Notes: generated by a model from the sequence alone, not told the origin. A DNA stretch of 64,000 nt from Pyrinomonadaceae bacterium (GCA_021228405.1 JAJQRF010000002.1:186001-250000), one strand, 5' to 3'. Shown: positions 52,201-60,481, counted from the stretch's first letter. Made by a program: numbers and translations.

Positions 52201-52628
52201 TCATCGTTCCGCAGGGATTTTTCCGCAACAGCAAAGGCGATCCCGTATTTCTGCAACCGTTTTCGATTCCGTTCGGCGGAAACGCGTTAGCGATCGTCAA
52301 TCTCGAAGCGCGGGTGCCTTTGACGAAATCCGTCCGCGCCGTGCCGTTTTACGACGGCGGCAACGTTTTCCGCAAAGTCGGCGATATTTTCAATCCGCCC
52401 GACGTTCCCGACAGCGACGTTTTCCGCCGTAATCTGCGCGCGCTCTGGTCGCACACGGTCGGACTCGGCTTCCGCATCAAAACGCCGGTCGGCGGCGAAT
52501 TCGGAGTCGATTACGGCTATCTGCTCAATCCGCCGCGATTCTTGATTCCGCAACCGAATAACGCGCCGAACGCGATTTTCCAAGTCCGTCAAGGTCAGGT
52601 TCATTTCAGATTTTCACAGGCATTTTAA
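49233..52628 (+). CDS. bamA: BamA/TamA-family outer-membrane protein with long POTRA region
   Basis: 1131 residues. A signal peptide (FAFVCILFLLFSLTAFPQS) precedes a long periplasmic region of POTRA-like modules (about 50-690, for example FDINIEGFDASKLREDLKL, LTDIRIEGTSQFTVEEVQSV, RINNVKIEGNKEISEATLQS, VFVNRVFVNGNEMTKDAAIL). The last 440 residues are a 16-strand barrel with RFFAGGSTTLRGFEFESAGP, the LRGF lid motif, and a C-terminal Phe. It folds and inserts outer-membrane proteins. Its direct pairing with tamB makes TamA-like service also possible. ATG 49233 overlaps the tamB stop. Confidence 0.93.
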   Translation: MFLNQRVVSENFSHKSRTLHRTADTFPYFFRFAFVCILFLLFSLTAFPQSKFEDRRISNVIISFEGTDRSTSSAAEFEVIARNALGNTYSAVRVRNALAALFQTNNIVNASVEARETANNSVDLRFIIKRKTRADRILIEVGNAIGEKDVTEQELLLRVNILNSGTAITEQTLRDNADLILDYLRDRGFFNAEVTYKQQPLRVETQVAVTFNVNPNTQAKVEKFDINIEGFDASKLREDLKLKPGEFYSREKLNEDVEKIKEALRKENFLAPELDEPRIVLDDNQRNLISIELSGKVGATVNVSVETANPENKKEADEVEIGNKKQTELLPIKREGTVDFAAIIEGERRLKNYYQEQGYFFANVTSVCSVTPPFTEAEASVTLNETQSLCSALGGAELAGRTVAVKYRVDLNRQLKLTDIRIEGTSQFTVEEVQSVLDSQEANILGFIPLFGYGRGYTSEELIRQDQTTIASLMRELGFRNASVSVRRGVSITGEELILTFVVDEGVPTRINNVKIEGNKEISEATLQSVLPNLTGKNFSRARARNGVKSLAEYYSNQGYYDARITYAVEELPDDGNTQEDLVNVVYKVDNEGKKVFVNRVFVNGNEMTKDAAILKTATIKPDRVLRAADIFSTEQNLYSTSAFKRVEVRPEPAGTRSDGNRQTDVIINVEEEKPRLITYGGGFSTDEGPFGFFDIRHYNLFGNLFQGGARVRIGRRQQLAQIDFLNPRFWRDGTNKDGSFRYSPLTFTAQYQRDSTVTRFFRSTFDKGTFGIVQRVDENGNPIDEFGAKTGSPTINRLTLSAETSRTISQKNRSILFARYRFEDVRLYNINSLLIKDLLLPDAKIRISGFGATFVRDTRENCNIKYSVLDIIAKGEPGEPCRYNAGDPTRGDYLTAEYNVSLPALGANIGFSKFQASYNYYYTLPQFKNTTFAGRAILGLANVFSKGQRFSSAQFPDLDGILPISERFFAGGSTTLRGFEFESAGPRVVIVPQGFFRNSKGDPVFLQPFSIPFGGNALAIVNLEARVPLTKSVRAVPFYDGGNVFRKVGDIFNPPDVPDSDVFRRNLRALWSHTVGLGFRIKTPVGGEFGVDYGYLLNPPRFLIPQPNNAPNAIFQVRQGQVHFRFSQAF

Positions 52629-52645
52629 GCCGTCGGATTCGGCGG

Positions 52646-52918
52646 AAATTTCTTTGGAATTTACGTTTGATTCTCATGAATCGGTGAAAGACTCTCAAGA
52701 GATTTACTCAAACTCCGGGGAGTCTTTCGCACATTATCAAGAGTCTGCCTTTAATTCCTAAGAGTTTTTCAATCATTCGTGAGAGTCTTTTGCAGATGCT
52801 TCGGAGTGTTCCGAAAATTCCTCGGAATCCTCGCGGAATTCTTGAGAATCACGCCAAGATTCCGAGGAATCGGCGAAAGATTCTCAGGAATCAGGCACGA
52901 TTCCCCAAAAAATGAGTT
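52646..52918. repeat. 21-bp tandem array of ATTC-N4-GAAT hairpin units (12-13 units)
   Basis: Starting at 52646, each 21-bp unit has arms at positions 4-7 and 12-15 with a 4-base centre. In eight of twelve units (52667, 52709, 52751, 52772, 52814, 52835, 52856, 52877) the arms pair fully, for example ATTC-TCAT-GAAT, ACTC-CGGG-GAGT and, with G-U, ATTC-CTAA-GAGT. The remaining four keep three of four pairs. The array occupies the gap between the bamA stop and its terminator (52629-53042). Confidence 0.93.
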
Positions 52919-52976
52919 TTTTTTGCCCTAAAACGTATCATAATAATACATCTTTTGCCGATTTTGCCGTTTCACT

Positions 52977-53024
52977 AAAAAAGAACGCACTTTGTTTTTT
53001 AAAGACAAAGTGCGTTCTTTTTTA
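52977..53024. terminator. Bidirectional intrinsic terminator after bamA
   Basis: AAGAACGCACTTTG (52981-52994) pairs perfectly with CAAAGTGCGTTCTT (53006-53019) over an 11-nt loop, with an A-run on the left and a T-run on the right. It lies between convergent bamA and the HD-GYP/GGDEF gene. Confidence 0.93.
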
Positions 53025-53042
53025 CGGGGTTGCTGCGTTTGT

Positions 53043-55649
53043 TTAGTTTATCGCGGAAGAGATGATGTGACTTTCATCGACTTCGACGATGAAATGTTCT
53101 TCGACCGATTCGTTGATGAGATCGTGTTCCGTCAGCTCGTGAATCAACGGTTTCTCGACCTTCGGCGGAAGTTTGAACAATTCGACCGGGTGCGCTTGGT
53201 CGGTGTAGGGTTTGGGCATCGGCGGCGGTTCCTGCAATTTCTGTTTGCGAATCGCTTTGACCGCATACATCGCTTTGTCGGCGGCGATCACGACCTGATC
53301 GAAACTTTCGCCGTTTTGCGGATAACTCGCCACGCCGAGGCTCACGCCGACGCGGGCAAATTCGACTTCGTTGATCGGCAGTTTGAATTCCTTCACCGCT
53401 CTTTCCAAACGCTGGCACAATTCCTGAATCGCATTCTTGTCGGTTTCGGGAATGATCGCCACAAATTCGTCGCCCGCATAACGCGAGAGAAAATCGTAAT
53501 CGCGGAGTTGTTCGCGCATCGCCTTGGAGATGCCCTTCAACAGCGCGTCGCCCGCTTTGTGCCCGTAGGTGTCGTTGACGGCTTTGAAACCGTCGAGATC
53601 GAGCATTAAAACCTGGAAACTGCTTCCGTTGCGGCTGGCGCGCGCGACTTCCTTCTCAAACTGCATCTGCAAACTGCGCGCGTTCGGCAAGCCCGTCATC
53701 GGGTCGGTCAAAGCGCGTGTTTCGGTTTCGGCGTGCTGAAGCGATTTGAAGATCGCGTCCGCCGCAATGCGCGAAACGGTTTCGAGCAGACGCAGATGCT
53801 CTTCTTCGTAGGTGTCGAGTTCGCACGAGTAAAGCGAAACCGCGCCGATCAGTTTTTCGGTCGTGATGAGCGGTAAAGCCGCCATCGAAGCGTATTCCTG
53901 GGCAAATTCGAGTTGCGAAAATGAAAAATCGAGTCCGGGATTGATGTTCTGCACCGATTGACGTTTTTTCAAAACATATCCCGTCGCGCCTTCGCCGATC
54001 TTCACGCGTTTATTTTTTAAGGCTTTGCTGTTTTTGCCTTCCGCATAAACGGCGACCGCCTGTTCCTGCGTTTCATCCAAAAGATAAATGGCGCAGGTGT
54101 CGAACGGCACGAATTCGGAAATCTTCTTCGTAAACAACGACAAAGTGTCGTAAAGATTCAAGGACGAGCTGAAAATTCTCGCCAGTTCGTAAAGCGTGAA
54201 AACTTCGCGGTTGGCACGTTTGATCTGTTCGACGTAACTCTGATCGGCACTGTTTTCCAGGTTCAAAACGCCGATTCCCTTATCGTCCGCATCGTAAATA
54301 TAAGACAATCCCTGCGCGTCGACTTCGATCTCGAATTTTCGCAGATTTCGCAGAAAAACATCGACGATCTTCGGGTCAAACTGCGTTCCCGCGCCGTTCA
54401 GCAAAAGTTTCCGTGCTTCCTCACGCGAAACCGCCGCCCGGTAAGGACGCGCCCCGCGCAGTGCGTCGTAAGCATCCGCGACCGCCAAAATTCTCGCCGT
54501 TAAAGGAATTTCATTTCCCTTCAAGCCTTCCGGATAACCTGTTCCGTCCCAGCTTTCGTGGTGATATTTGACCGTCGGCACGACCGGATAGGAAAACCCG
54601 ACCTTTTCAAGAATCGCCGCTCCGACCGGCGCGTGAATCTTGGTTTTTTCCATTTCCGCCGGGGTCAGTCTGCCGGGTTTGTTCAAAATATGATCGGGAA
54701 CCGCGAGCTTGCCGATGTCGTGAAGCAGTGCGCCCGTCCGCAAAGCGTTGATCTCGTCCTCGGACAATCCGAGATTTCTGCCGATTCCGATAGCGTATAT
54801 CTGCGTGCGGCGGACGTGCCCCATCCCGACCTGATCGCGCGCGTCGATGGCTGTCGCCAGGGCTTCGACCGTCGCCATATGGATGCGGCTGGCTTCGGAA
54901 ATCTCTTTCGTTTTCTGCTCCAAACTGTGAATGTGAATGCGGTAGGCAAGATGCCCGATGATCGACAAAGGCAGTAAAACCAAGCCGAAGGCAAGACCGA
55001 AATGTAGAAAACTGAAATGAATAATGAGGGTCGTCGCAATCACGGAAACGCAAACGAGCGTGATCTTGGCAAAGTTTTCACGCCCCAGTTTCAGGATCGA
55101 ATCCTCACTCTCGAATTTCAGATAAAGCGAATAAATAAGCGAATTGAAAATATAGTGAACCGCCGCCGAAGCACTAACGGCGACGACCACATATAAAAAA
55201 TTTATGTCGTTTTCGGCAAGTATGTTCCCTTCAAATCCGGCAAAAAGCTTGAGAATAAAGTAAAAAACCGTCGAGGAAACAAACGCCGTATTGATGTTTG
55301 AAAAGACCGAAAAAACAAAATGTTTCGTGTCTTTCTCCGTTACGAAAAATCTCGCTAAAACTGCCCCCGCCGCCAAAAATACCGCTCCCGGCAACCCGAG
55401 CCAGATCGTCCCCCAGAATACGAAAAACTCCTTGACGGAAAGATTTGTCTTTGTTCCCGGGATTCTTAACTTATGCTGATTTACGAGCGCGGAAATAAAC
55501 AAAGCCGTGCCCAAAGCGGCAACCTGTGAAATTGAAAACGACAAAGCTCCGAACACGGCAAAACCAAGCGACGGAAGGCTTAACACGCCCAATGTCCACC
55601 ATAAAATCTTTGTTTGCCAATTGTATTGGGAGAGGTCGAAATTTTTCAT
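53043..55649 (-). CDS. Membrane HD-GYP/GAF/GGDEF cyclic-di-GMP sensor
   Basis: 868 residues from ATG 55649 (MKNFDLSQYNWQTKILWW) with GGAG upstream; longer starts to 55760 are rejected. About seven TM helices occupy residues 1-260. Next is an HD-GYP domain (HDIGK about 310, HHESWDGTGYPEGLKGNE, ADAYDALR), which hydrolyses cyclic-di-GMP. Then a GAF domain (about 505-650) and a GGDEF domain with AGDEF (about 725) plus an RDYD inhibitory-site motif five residues before it. So one protein has both a making and a breaking domain. The C-terminal 80 residues are acidic and unassigned. Confidence 0.93.
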   Translation of the reverse strand: MKNFDLSQYNWQTKILWWTLGVLSLPSLGFAVFGALSFSISQVAALGTALFISALVNQHKLRIPGTKTNLSVKEFFVFWGTIWLGLPGAVFLAAGAVLARFFVTEKDTKHFVFSVFSNINTAFVSSTVFYFILKLFAGFEGNILAENDINFLYVVVAVSASAAVHYIFNSLIYSLYLKFESEDSILKLGRENFAKITLVCVSVIATTLIIHFSFLHFGLAFGLVLLPLSIIGHLAYRIHIHSLEQKTKEISEASRIHMATVEALATAIDARDQVGMGHVRRTQIYAIGIGRNLGLSEDEINALRTGALLHDIGKLAVPDHILNKPGRLTPAEMEKTKIHAPVGAAILEKVGFSYPVVPTVKYHHESWDGTGYPEGLKGNEIPLTARILAVADAYDALRGARPYRAAVSREEARKLLLNGAGTQFDPKIVDVFLRNLRKFEIEVDAQGLSYIYDADDKGIGVLNLENSADQSYVEQIKRANREVFTLYELARIFSSSLNLYDTLSLFTKKISEFVPFDTCAIYLLDETQEQAVAVYAEGKNSKALKNKRVKIGEGATGYVLKKRQSVQNINPGLDFSFSQLEFAQEYASMAALPLITTEKLIGAVSLYSCELDTYEEEHLRLLETVSRIAADAIFKSLQHAETETRALTDPMTGLPNARSLQMQFEKEVARASRNGSSFQVLMLDLDGFKAVNDTYGHKAGDALLKGISKAMREQLRDYDFLSRYAGDEFVAIIPETDKNAIQELCQRLERAVKEFKLPINEVEFARVGVSLGVASYPQNGESFDQVVIAADKAMYAVKAIRKQKLQEPPPMPKPYTDQAHPVELFKLPPKVEKPLIHELTEHDLINESVEEHFIVEVDESHIISSAIN

Positions 55650-55868
55650 CTGCTGATCTCCAAAACCGAAACACCTGAGGCTTGATTCCAAAAAGGATTC
55701 AAAGAGGTCGAAGGTCGTATATTTTCTTTTGCTAAAATCCTTTTCATCGACTGCAAACAACCCGGTAAACCGGGCGGCAGAAAATATTAAACAAGTTTTG
55801 TGCCAAAAACCTTGATTTCAAAACCGATTTCATTATTTCGAGTTACGCATTTCGTCAGATAAAAGACA

Positions 55869-55914
55869 GACCGGGTTCGGTCAGATTGACGCATCAATCT
55901 GACCGAACCTGGTC
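55869..55914. promoter_or_regulatory. 20-bp hairpin in the 55.6-56.2 kb gene-free stretch
   Basis: GACCGGGTTCGGTCAGATTG (55869-55888) pairs along its whole length with 55895-55914, with one G-U pair, around the 6-nt loop ACGCAT. It has no T-run, so it may be an RNA element or regulatory site rather than a terminator. Elsewhere in 55650-56224 I see only minor hairpins (CCCGGTAAACCGGG near 55768 and one near 56017) and no gene. Confidence 0.6.
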
Positions 55915-56224
55915 AAACTGAATGAGTCGAATCAATTGTGATATGACGATAAGTTTTGAACTTTTCCCTTGAACTGTTTAATTTCGGTGTTTGAGAAACG
56001 AAAATAAAGCTTGAGGCACAAGCCTGCTACATAATAATAAACCATCAAAACCCCGAAAATCAATAATTTGTTTTAACATAAGGAAACAATTGTTTACAAA
56101 TTTGCCGTTCTTTTCCGAAAAAACTCACAAATCAGCGAAATTCAGTGCAAAAATTTTACGTTTTTTCTATAATTTTCTTACAGCCTTTTCCGGTTCAGCA
56201 GATATTACGAACAGCAGTAAAAAA

Positions 56225-57241
56225 ATGAAAAATATTTCGCCGGTCGATAAATTCAAAAATTTTATTCTCTCCTTTTCTCAAACTTCGTTTCCAGTCTTTT
56301 TCTGTTTAATTCTCTTCAGTTGTTTGTTTTTCCAGGTCAAAGCCCAAAAGCCGGACGACGTAATCAAAGTCGATACGGACTTAATCCCTTTTGAAATAAC
56401 GGTTACGGATAAATCGGGAAAGCCCGTGCGAGGCTTGAAAGCCGAAGATTTTCGCGTTTATGAAAATGGCGTGGAACGCAAAATAGATTTTTTTGAGCCT
56501 TTGAAAAGACAGAACGACTCGCGCCCGCTCTCGATAGTTTTCGCGCTCGACGTTTCGGGAAGTATGACTGTCGAGGAAATGCAGAAATTGCGTGATTCTT
56601 TGCGAAATTTCGTTAAAAGTCTGGCTGATTACGACACATATTTTGCCGTGATGACCTTCGGAATGGAAGTAAAAACATTGCAGTCTTTTACCAATCGGCA
56701 GGAAAAGCTCGAAAAAACGTTCGATAAATTATTAAAGGATCAGGACGGGCTTTCGACTCACGCTTATGACGCGGTTGACGAAGCGGTTCGTCTTTTACGA
56801 AAAAAATCGCCTTCGAGCGTCAGGAACCAGATTCCGAAACGCGCTGTGATCTTAATCACGGACGGTTTTCCGGTCGGCGACATCGTTTCGCCGAAAACCG
56901 TGATCGAACGCGCAAACGAAGCCGAAACAAGTGTTTACACAATTCTTCTTCCTTCTTTCTCGCGGCTTCAAGGTACCAAAAAACCGCTTTTGACTCCACT
57001 AGAAGCAAGCGGATTGATCGAAAAAACCGGCGGCAAAAATTTTTATGCCACACAGAAAAGCTACGAACCGCTTTTCAAAGCTTTAGCGGAAGAAATTACG
57101 TCGTCGTATGTGCTGGCTTTTTACCCGGGCGATGAAAATCAGGCAAGCGGAAAGTTTTATGAAGTGCGCATCGAGGGTTTGCCGAATTTGACGATTAAAC
57201 AAAACCGCAACGGTTATCAATTAAAGAAAATCGAAAAGTGA
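56225..57241 (+). CDS. Exported VWA-domain protein, acidobacterial type
   Basis: 338 residues from ATG 56225 (MKNISPVDKFKNFILSF). A signal peptide or membrane anchor (FPVFFCLILFSCLFFQVKAQ) precedes an N-terminal beta domain (VIKVDTDLIPFEITVTDKSG, LKAEDFRVYENGVERKIDFF) and a von Willebrand A domain with MIDAS DVSGSMT (about 109), AVMTFG and ITDGFPVGD. This two-part layout is typical of the VWA family abundant in Acidobacteria. Metal-dependent protein binding at the surface is expected. A TTG at 56090 is rejected because it would precede the signal peptide by 45 residues. Confidence 0.88.
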   Translation: MKNISPVDKFKNFILSFSQTSFPVFFCLILFSCLFFQVKAQKPDDVIKVDTDLIPFEITVTDKSGKPVRGLKAEDFRVYENGVERKIDFFEPLKRQNDSRPLSIVFALDVSGSMTVEEMQKLRDSLRNFVKSLADYDTYFAVMTFGMEVKTLQSFTNRQEKLEKTFDKLLKDQDGLSTHAYDAVDEAVRLLRKKSPSSVRNQIPKRAVILITDGFPVGDIVSPKTVIERANEAETSVYTILLPSFSRLQGTKKPLLTPLEASGLIEKTGGKNFYATQKSYEPLFKALAEEITSSYVLAFYPGDENQASGKFYEVRIEGLPNLTIKQNRNGYQLKKIEK

Positions 57242-57264
57242 AAAAGCGTTCGACTGAGAAACGC
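57240..57264 (-). terminator. Terminator of the LysW-like gene
   Basis: On the minus strand AGCGTT pairs with AACGCT (plus-strand arms 57259-57264 and 57245-57250) and is followed by TTTTC. It overlaps the end of the plus-strand VWA gene. Confidence 0.5.
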
Positions 57265-57300
57265 TCTTCCACTTTTCCTAGGATTTTATCAGGTTAATTT

Positions 57301-57513
57301 CTAGTAGCGGTCGTCGTCGTAAGCGTAATCGTCGAGATCGTCATCGCCGAAATCGTCCGAATCTTTTTCGATGTATAAATCGAGTTCGATCGGGTCGAGT
57401 CCAACGACTTCCAAATCGGCACCGCACTCATCACAAGACACCACATCGCCTTGTTCCGATTCGGCATCAACGTAAACTTCTTCACTACATTCGGGACAAA
57501 TTGTTGTCGGCAT
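57301..57513 (-). CDS. LysW-like zinc-ribbon protein with acidic tail
   Basis: 70 residues. CPEC and CDEC form a zinc ribbon as in the amino-group carrier LysW (ICPECSEEVYVDAESEQGDV and ADLEVVGLDPIELDLY). The usual LysW C terminus EDWGE, whose final Glu carries the substrate, is replaced by an Asp/Tyr tail (DDDLDDYAYDDDRY). No lysine or arginine synthesis gene is near, so a carrier role is doubtful. The gene is divergent from a PfkB kinase and ends at a small terminator. Confidence 0.8.
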   Translation of the reverse strand: MPTTICPECSEEVYVDAESEQGDVVSCDECGADLEVVGLDPIELDLYIEKDSDDFGDDDLDDYAYDDDRY

Positions 57514-57684
57514 TTCTTTAATTCTCCAATCAAAAAATTATTATTACTGCGCTCACTTAAAAAACAAGTGAAAAATATATATGCTAGTCAATCTGACTTT
57601 ATATAAGAACATTTTGGCAAGCGTTTTTTGCCGAAACGTTTCTTAAAATTCTATTGATTAAAATTAAATTTGACAATTTTTAAA

Positions 57685-58623
57685 ATGCAATTTCCTTTCA
57701 AATTAACGAAAAACAAAGAGTTCGATGCGGTCGGCTTCGGCACGAACGCGGTTGATTATTTGATCCAAGTGCCCGAATATCCGAAATTCAGTTTCAAGAT
57801 CGAGCTCGACACATACACACAGCTTGCGGGCGGCGAGATCGCTTCGACAATGGCTGGCTTGAAGCGTCTGGGAATGAAAACGGCTTACATCGGGCGTTTC
57901 GGTGCGGATTCGGCAGGCGATTTCGGTCTGCAAACATTGGTCGAAGAAGGCGTAAATGTGGAATTTGCACAACAAATTCCGGGTGCGCAAACGCAGATCG
58001 CTTTTATCCTGATCGATGCGCGAAACGGCGAACGAACCGTCATCTGGAAACGTGACGAAAAACTTTCGTATTCGTCCGAAGAAGCTCCGCTTCAATTAAT
58101 GCAAAAAACGAAAATCTTTCACGCCACGCCGCACGACGCACCTGCCTGTGCAAGATTGGCGCGCGAAGCCAAAGCGAACGGCGCGATAATTTCGATCGAC
58201 ATCGATAACGTTTTCGACGGCATACTGGAAATGATTCCGCTCGTCGATGTTTTTATGTCGTCTGCCGAATTTCCCGAAAAATTGTTGGGAATCAGCGACC
58301 GTAAAGAAGGTTTGAAGGAAATAAAACGGCGGTTCGGATGCCCGTTTGTCGGGATGACTCTAGGTGAAAAAGGCTCGCTCGTTTTGTTTGAAGACCAGTT
58401 TATCAAAACGAAAGGTTTTGCGGTTCCCGGCGGATGTAAAGACACGACCGGCGCAGGCGATGCGTTTCGGGTCGGACTTTTATACGGAATTCTGCAAGGA
58501 AAATCGGTCGAAGAAACGATGCGAACGGCAAACGCCGTTGCCGCCCTGAAATGCCGCGCAGTCGGTGCACGCACCTCCCTGCCTTCCGAAAACGAATTGA
58601 AAGATTTGTTAAGTCAAAAATAA
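57685..58623 (+). CDS. PfkB-family sugar kinase
   Basis: 312 residues from ATG 57685 (MQFPFKLTKNKEFDAVGFGT); a TTG at 57670 is an alternative. Family signatures: LAGGEIASTMAGLKRLGMKT (PfkB signature 1 region), GRFGADSAGDFG, IDIDNVFDG, GMTLGEKGS and the C-terminal DTTGAGDAFRVGLLYG with the anion hole and catalytic Asp. The substrate (ribose, fructose phosphate or a nucleoside) cannot be told. The gene stands alone between divergent and convergent neighbours. Confidence 0.92.
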   Translation: MQFPFKLTKNKEFDAVGFGTNAVDYLIQVPEYPKFSFKIELDTYTQLAGGEIASTMAGLKRLGMKTAYIGRFGADSAGDFGLQTLVEEGVNVEFAQQIPGAQTQIAFILIDARNGERTVIWKRDEKLSYSSEEAPLQLMQKTKIFHATPHDAPACARLAREAKANGAIISIDIDNVFDGILEMIPLVDVFMSSAEFPEKLLGISDRKEGLKEIKRRFGCPFVGMTLGEKGSLVLFEDQFIKTKGFAVPGGCKDTTGAGDAFRVGLLYGILQGKSVEETMRTANAVAALKCRAVGARTSLPSENELKDLLSQK

Positions 58624-58630
58624 AAGAATT

Positions 58631-58725
58631 TGCCTGCGAAAGAAACGAAAGGAACGAAAAGTTAGAAACAAATTTCAATTGAAGTTTTCGCTTTAATTTC
58701 GTTATTTTCGTTTCTTTCGCAGGCA
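58631..58725. repeat. Foldback between convergent genes
   Basis: TGCCTGCGAAAGAAACGAAA and on (58631-58660) pairs with 58697-58725, which ends CTTTCGCAGGCA and is followed by GTTTTT. The arms are about 28 bp, mostly matched. Arm units are GAAAGAA/ACGAAAG-like with a near-7-bp period. It probably terminates both the PfkB and dienelactone hydrolase genes. Confidence 0.75.
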
Positions 58726-58732
58726 GTTTTTC

Positions 58733-59404
58733 TTAAAGATTTTTTCTAAAAAATTCCAAAACTCTGCGCCAGGCATCTTTCGCGGCTTCCTCGTCGTAAA
58801 CTTCGGGACGCGTGTCGTTGAAAAACGCATGATCGGCATCATAAGCGACCGATTCGACAGGCAGTAGATTTGCCTTTGCAATCCTTTGGAGTTCGGCAAC
58901 TTTTTCGGGATTGATCCAACCGTCCTTTTTGCCTGAAATAAACAAAACCGGGCATTTCAAGCCTTTCAGAGTAAATTCGTCGGGCGTGTCGCCGTAAAAA
59001 GGCGCGGCGGCGTGAATATTTTCGAGCTTGCAGGCGGCTTGCAGAGCGTAAGTTCCGCCCATACAATATCCCGTAATTCCGAATTCCTTCTTGCCGTATT
59101 TTTCGCTCGCCGTCTTGATCGCTTCGTCAATCGTTCCCAAGCCGTCTTCAAGCTGCAATTCCTGCATATACTTTCCGGCTTCCTGCGGATTCGTCGCCAA
59201 TTTTCCGCGATAAAGATCGGGCGCGACGGCAATAAAACCTTCATCGGCGTAACGCGTGGCAATGTCTTTGATGTGATCGTTCAACCCCCACCATTCCTGC
59301 ACGAGAATGACGGCTTTGGTTTCTTCCGTAACTTCGTCGGGCATTGCGACAAAAGCGGTCGTCGCGCCGTTTGCGGTATTAAAATTTAAAGTTTCGGTTT
59401 TCAT
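58733..59404 (-). CDS. Dienelactone hydrolase family protein
   Basis: 223 residues with the alpha/beta-hydrolase triad expected of the family: Cys in GITGYCMGGTYAL, Asp in SGKKDGW and His in YDADHAFFN. The N-terminal part (TAFVAMPDEVTEETKAVILV, VQEWWGLNDHIKDIATRYAD) is typical. The natural substrate is not predictable. It starts at ATG 59404 with AGGAATTTT upstream and is followed downstream by the foldback. Confidence 0.93.
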   Translation of the reverse strand: MKTETLNFNTANGATTAFVAMPDEVTEETKAVILVQEWWGLNDHIKDIATRYADEGFIAVAPDLYRGKLATNPQEAGKYMQELQLEDGLGTIDEAIKTASEKYGKKEFGITGYCMGGTYALQAACKLENIHAAAPFYGDTPDEFTLKGLKCPVLFISGKKDGWINPEKVAELQRIAKANLLPVESVAYDADHAFFNDTRPEVYDEEAAKDAWRRVLEFFRKNL

Positions 59405-59463
59405 AAAATTCCTCCAAAAAATTTATTGATTAATCGATTATAAACAAATTTCGGAGAGAAAAC

Positions 59464-60387
59464 CTACTTTTTCTTTACCTGAATGAACGGCGCATTTCTG
59501 TTTTCGCTCGTCGCAAAGATCGATTTTCCGTCCGCCGCATAAGTTACGGCTTCGCCGATCTCACGTTCGCCGAGCTCGACGATCTGCGGTTTCTGCGTCC
59601 AGATTTCATCGAAACTTTTCGCCTTTTCGGGTAAAACAAGCTCGTAAGCGTTGAAATAATCGCAGATAATGACGCGTCTTCCGTCGGGCGAAATATCTCC
59701 GCCAGTCAAAAATCCGTTGGGGATCGCGGGAACGGTAAAATCGGTTATTTTTTCGAGCGTGTTCGTTTTATCCGGATCGAAATCGCTTTTGAGTTTGTAA
59801 ACCGCCGACGCTCCGCTCATCCGCTTCGTCAAAATATAAATGTCGCCTGAAACGGGATGAATCATGAGAGTTTCGGCATCGTGACGCATTTCGGGATAAG
59901 TAATCTTGATCGACTGCGCCGTTTCGGTCGCCGAACTGCCGCCGTTTATTTTCGGTTCTTTAACGCGGTAAATCGTTAATTCGCCTCGTGTTCGTGTGTT
60001 ATTGCCGATGTCGCCGACATACAGAAAACACTCGCCGTTTTTGTCTTTGAAAAGCGAAATGTCTTCCCAATCTTTACTTTCCGCGCCCGAAACCGTCCAT
60101 TTTCCCAGAGATTTTCCTTTTTCATCGAGCGCGAAGATTTCATTCTTGTGTCCCGAATCGTTGTGTGTCCAGAAAACGTTCGCCTGACAGCGCGAGGCGG
60201 CAAGCCCACTGCTTTCGGAAATCTCCTTTGATTCGATCTTGCCGACGACGACGGGTTTTTCGTAATCGGCGGAAGATTCGCCGTTCAAGTTTTTTTGTTT
60301 ATCGCTCGAAGAAACCGGATGACACCCTGAAAAGAGGCTTAAAGATATGACAATCGCGCAAAATTTCGCTATAGTTTTCAGCAACAT
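59464..60387 (-). CDS. Lipoprotein, beta-propeller-like
   Basis: 307 residues from ATG 60387 with signal peptide and lipobox SLSLFSGC; longer starts to 60525 overlap the divergent speD gene. The mature protein has regularly spaced strands (SGLAASRCQANVFWTHNDSG, FALDEKGKSLGKWTVSGA, YVGDIGNNTRTRGELTIYRV, GDIYILTKRMSGASAVYKLK) as in a WD40/phytase-like propeller. The GDIGNN and HNDSG motifs recall esterase-like phytase family members. Surface or periplasmic location is expected. Confidence 0.78.
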   Translation of the reverse strand: MLLKTIAKFCAIVISLSLFSGCHPVSSSDKQKNLNGESSADYEKPVVVGKIESKEISESSGLAASRCQANVFWTHNDSGHKNEIFALDEKGKSLGKWTVSGAESKDWEDISLFKDKNGECFLYVGDIGNNTRTRGELTIYRVKEPKINGGSSATETAQSIKITYPEMRHDAETLMIHPVSGDIYILTKRMSGASAVYKLKSDFDPDKTNTLEKITDFTVPAIPNGFLTGGDISPDGRRVIICDYFNAYELVLPEKAKSFDEIWTQKPQIVELGEREIGEAVTYAADGKSIFATSENRNAPFIQVKKK

Positions 60388-60481
60388 AACTTCACTGTGG
60401 ATTATAACGCAGTTGCGCTTGACGTTGTTCAAAACTTTTTCTAAAAGTAAATCGTAGAGATATTGTAGGTTTGCTCCAAAG

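Noticed and set aside
55740-55800. Possible cyclic-di-GMP (GEMM) riboswitch before the HD-GYP/GGDEF gene
   Set aside because: A CCGGTTTACCGG-like stem is present on the minus strand, but the conserved GCAAAGCC and GAAA parts are not.
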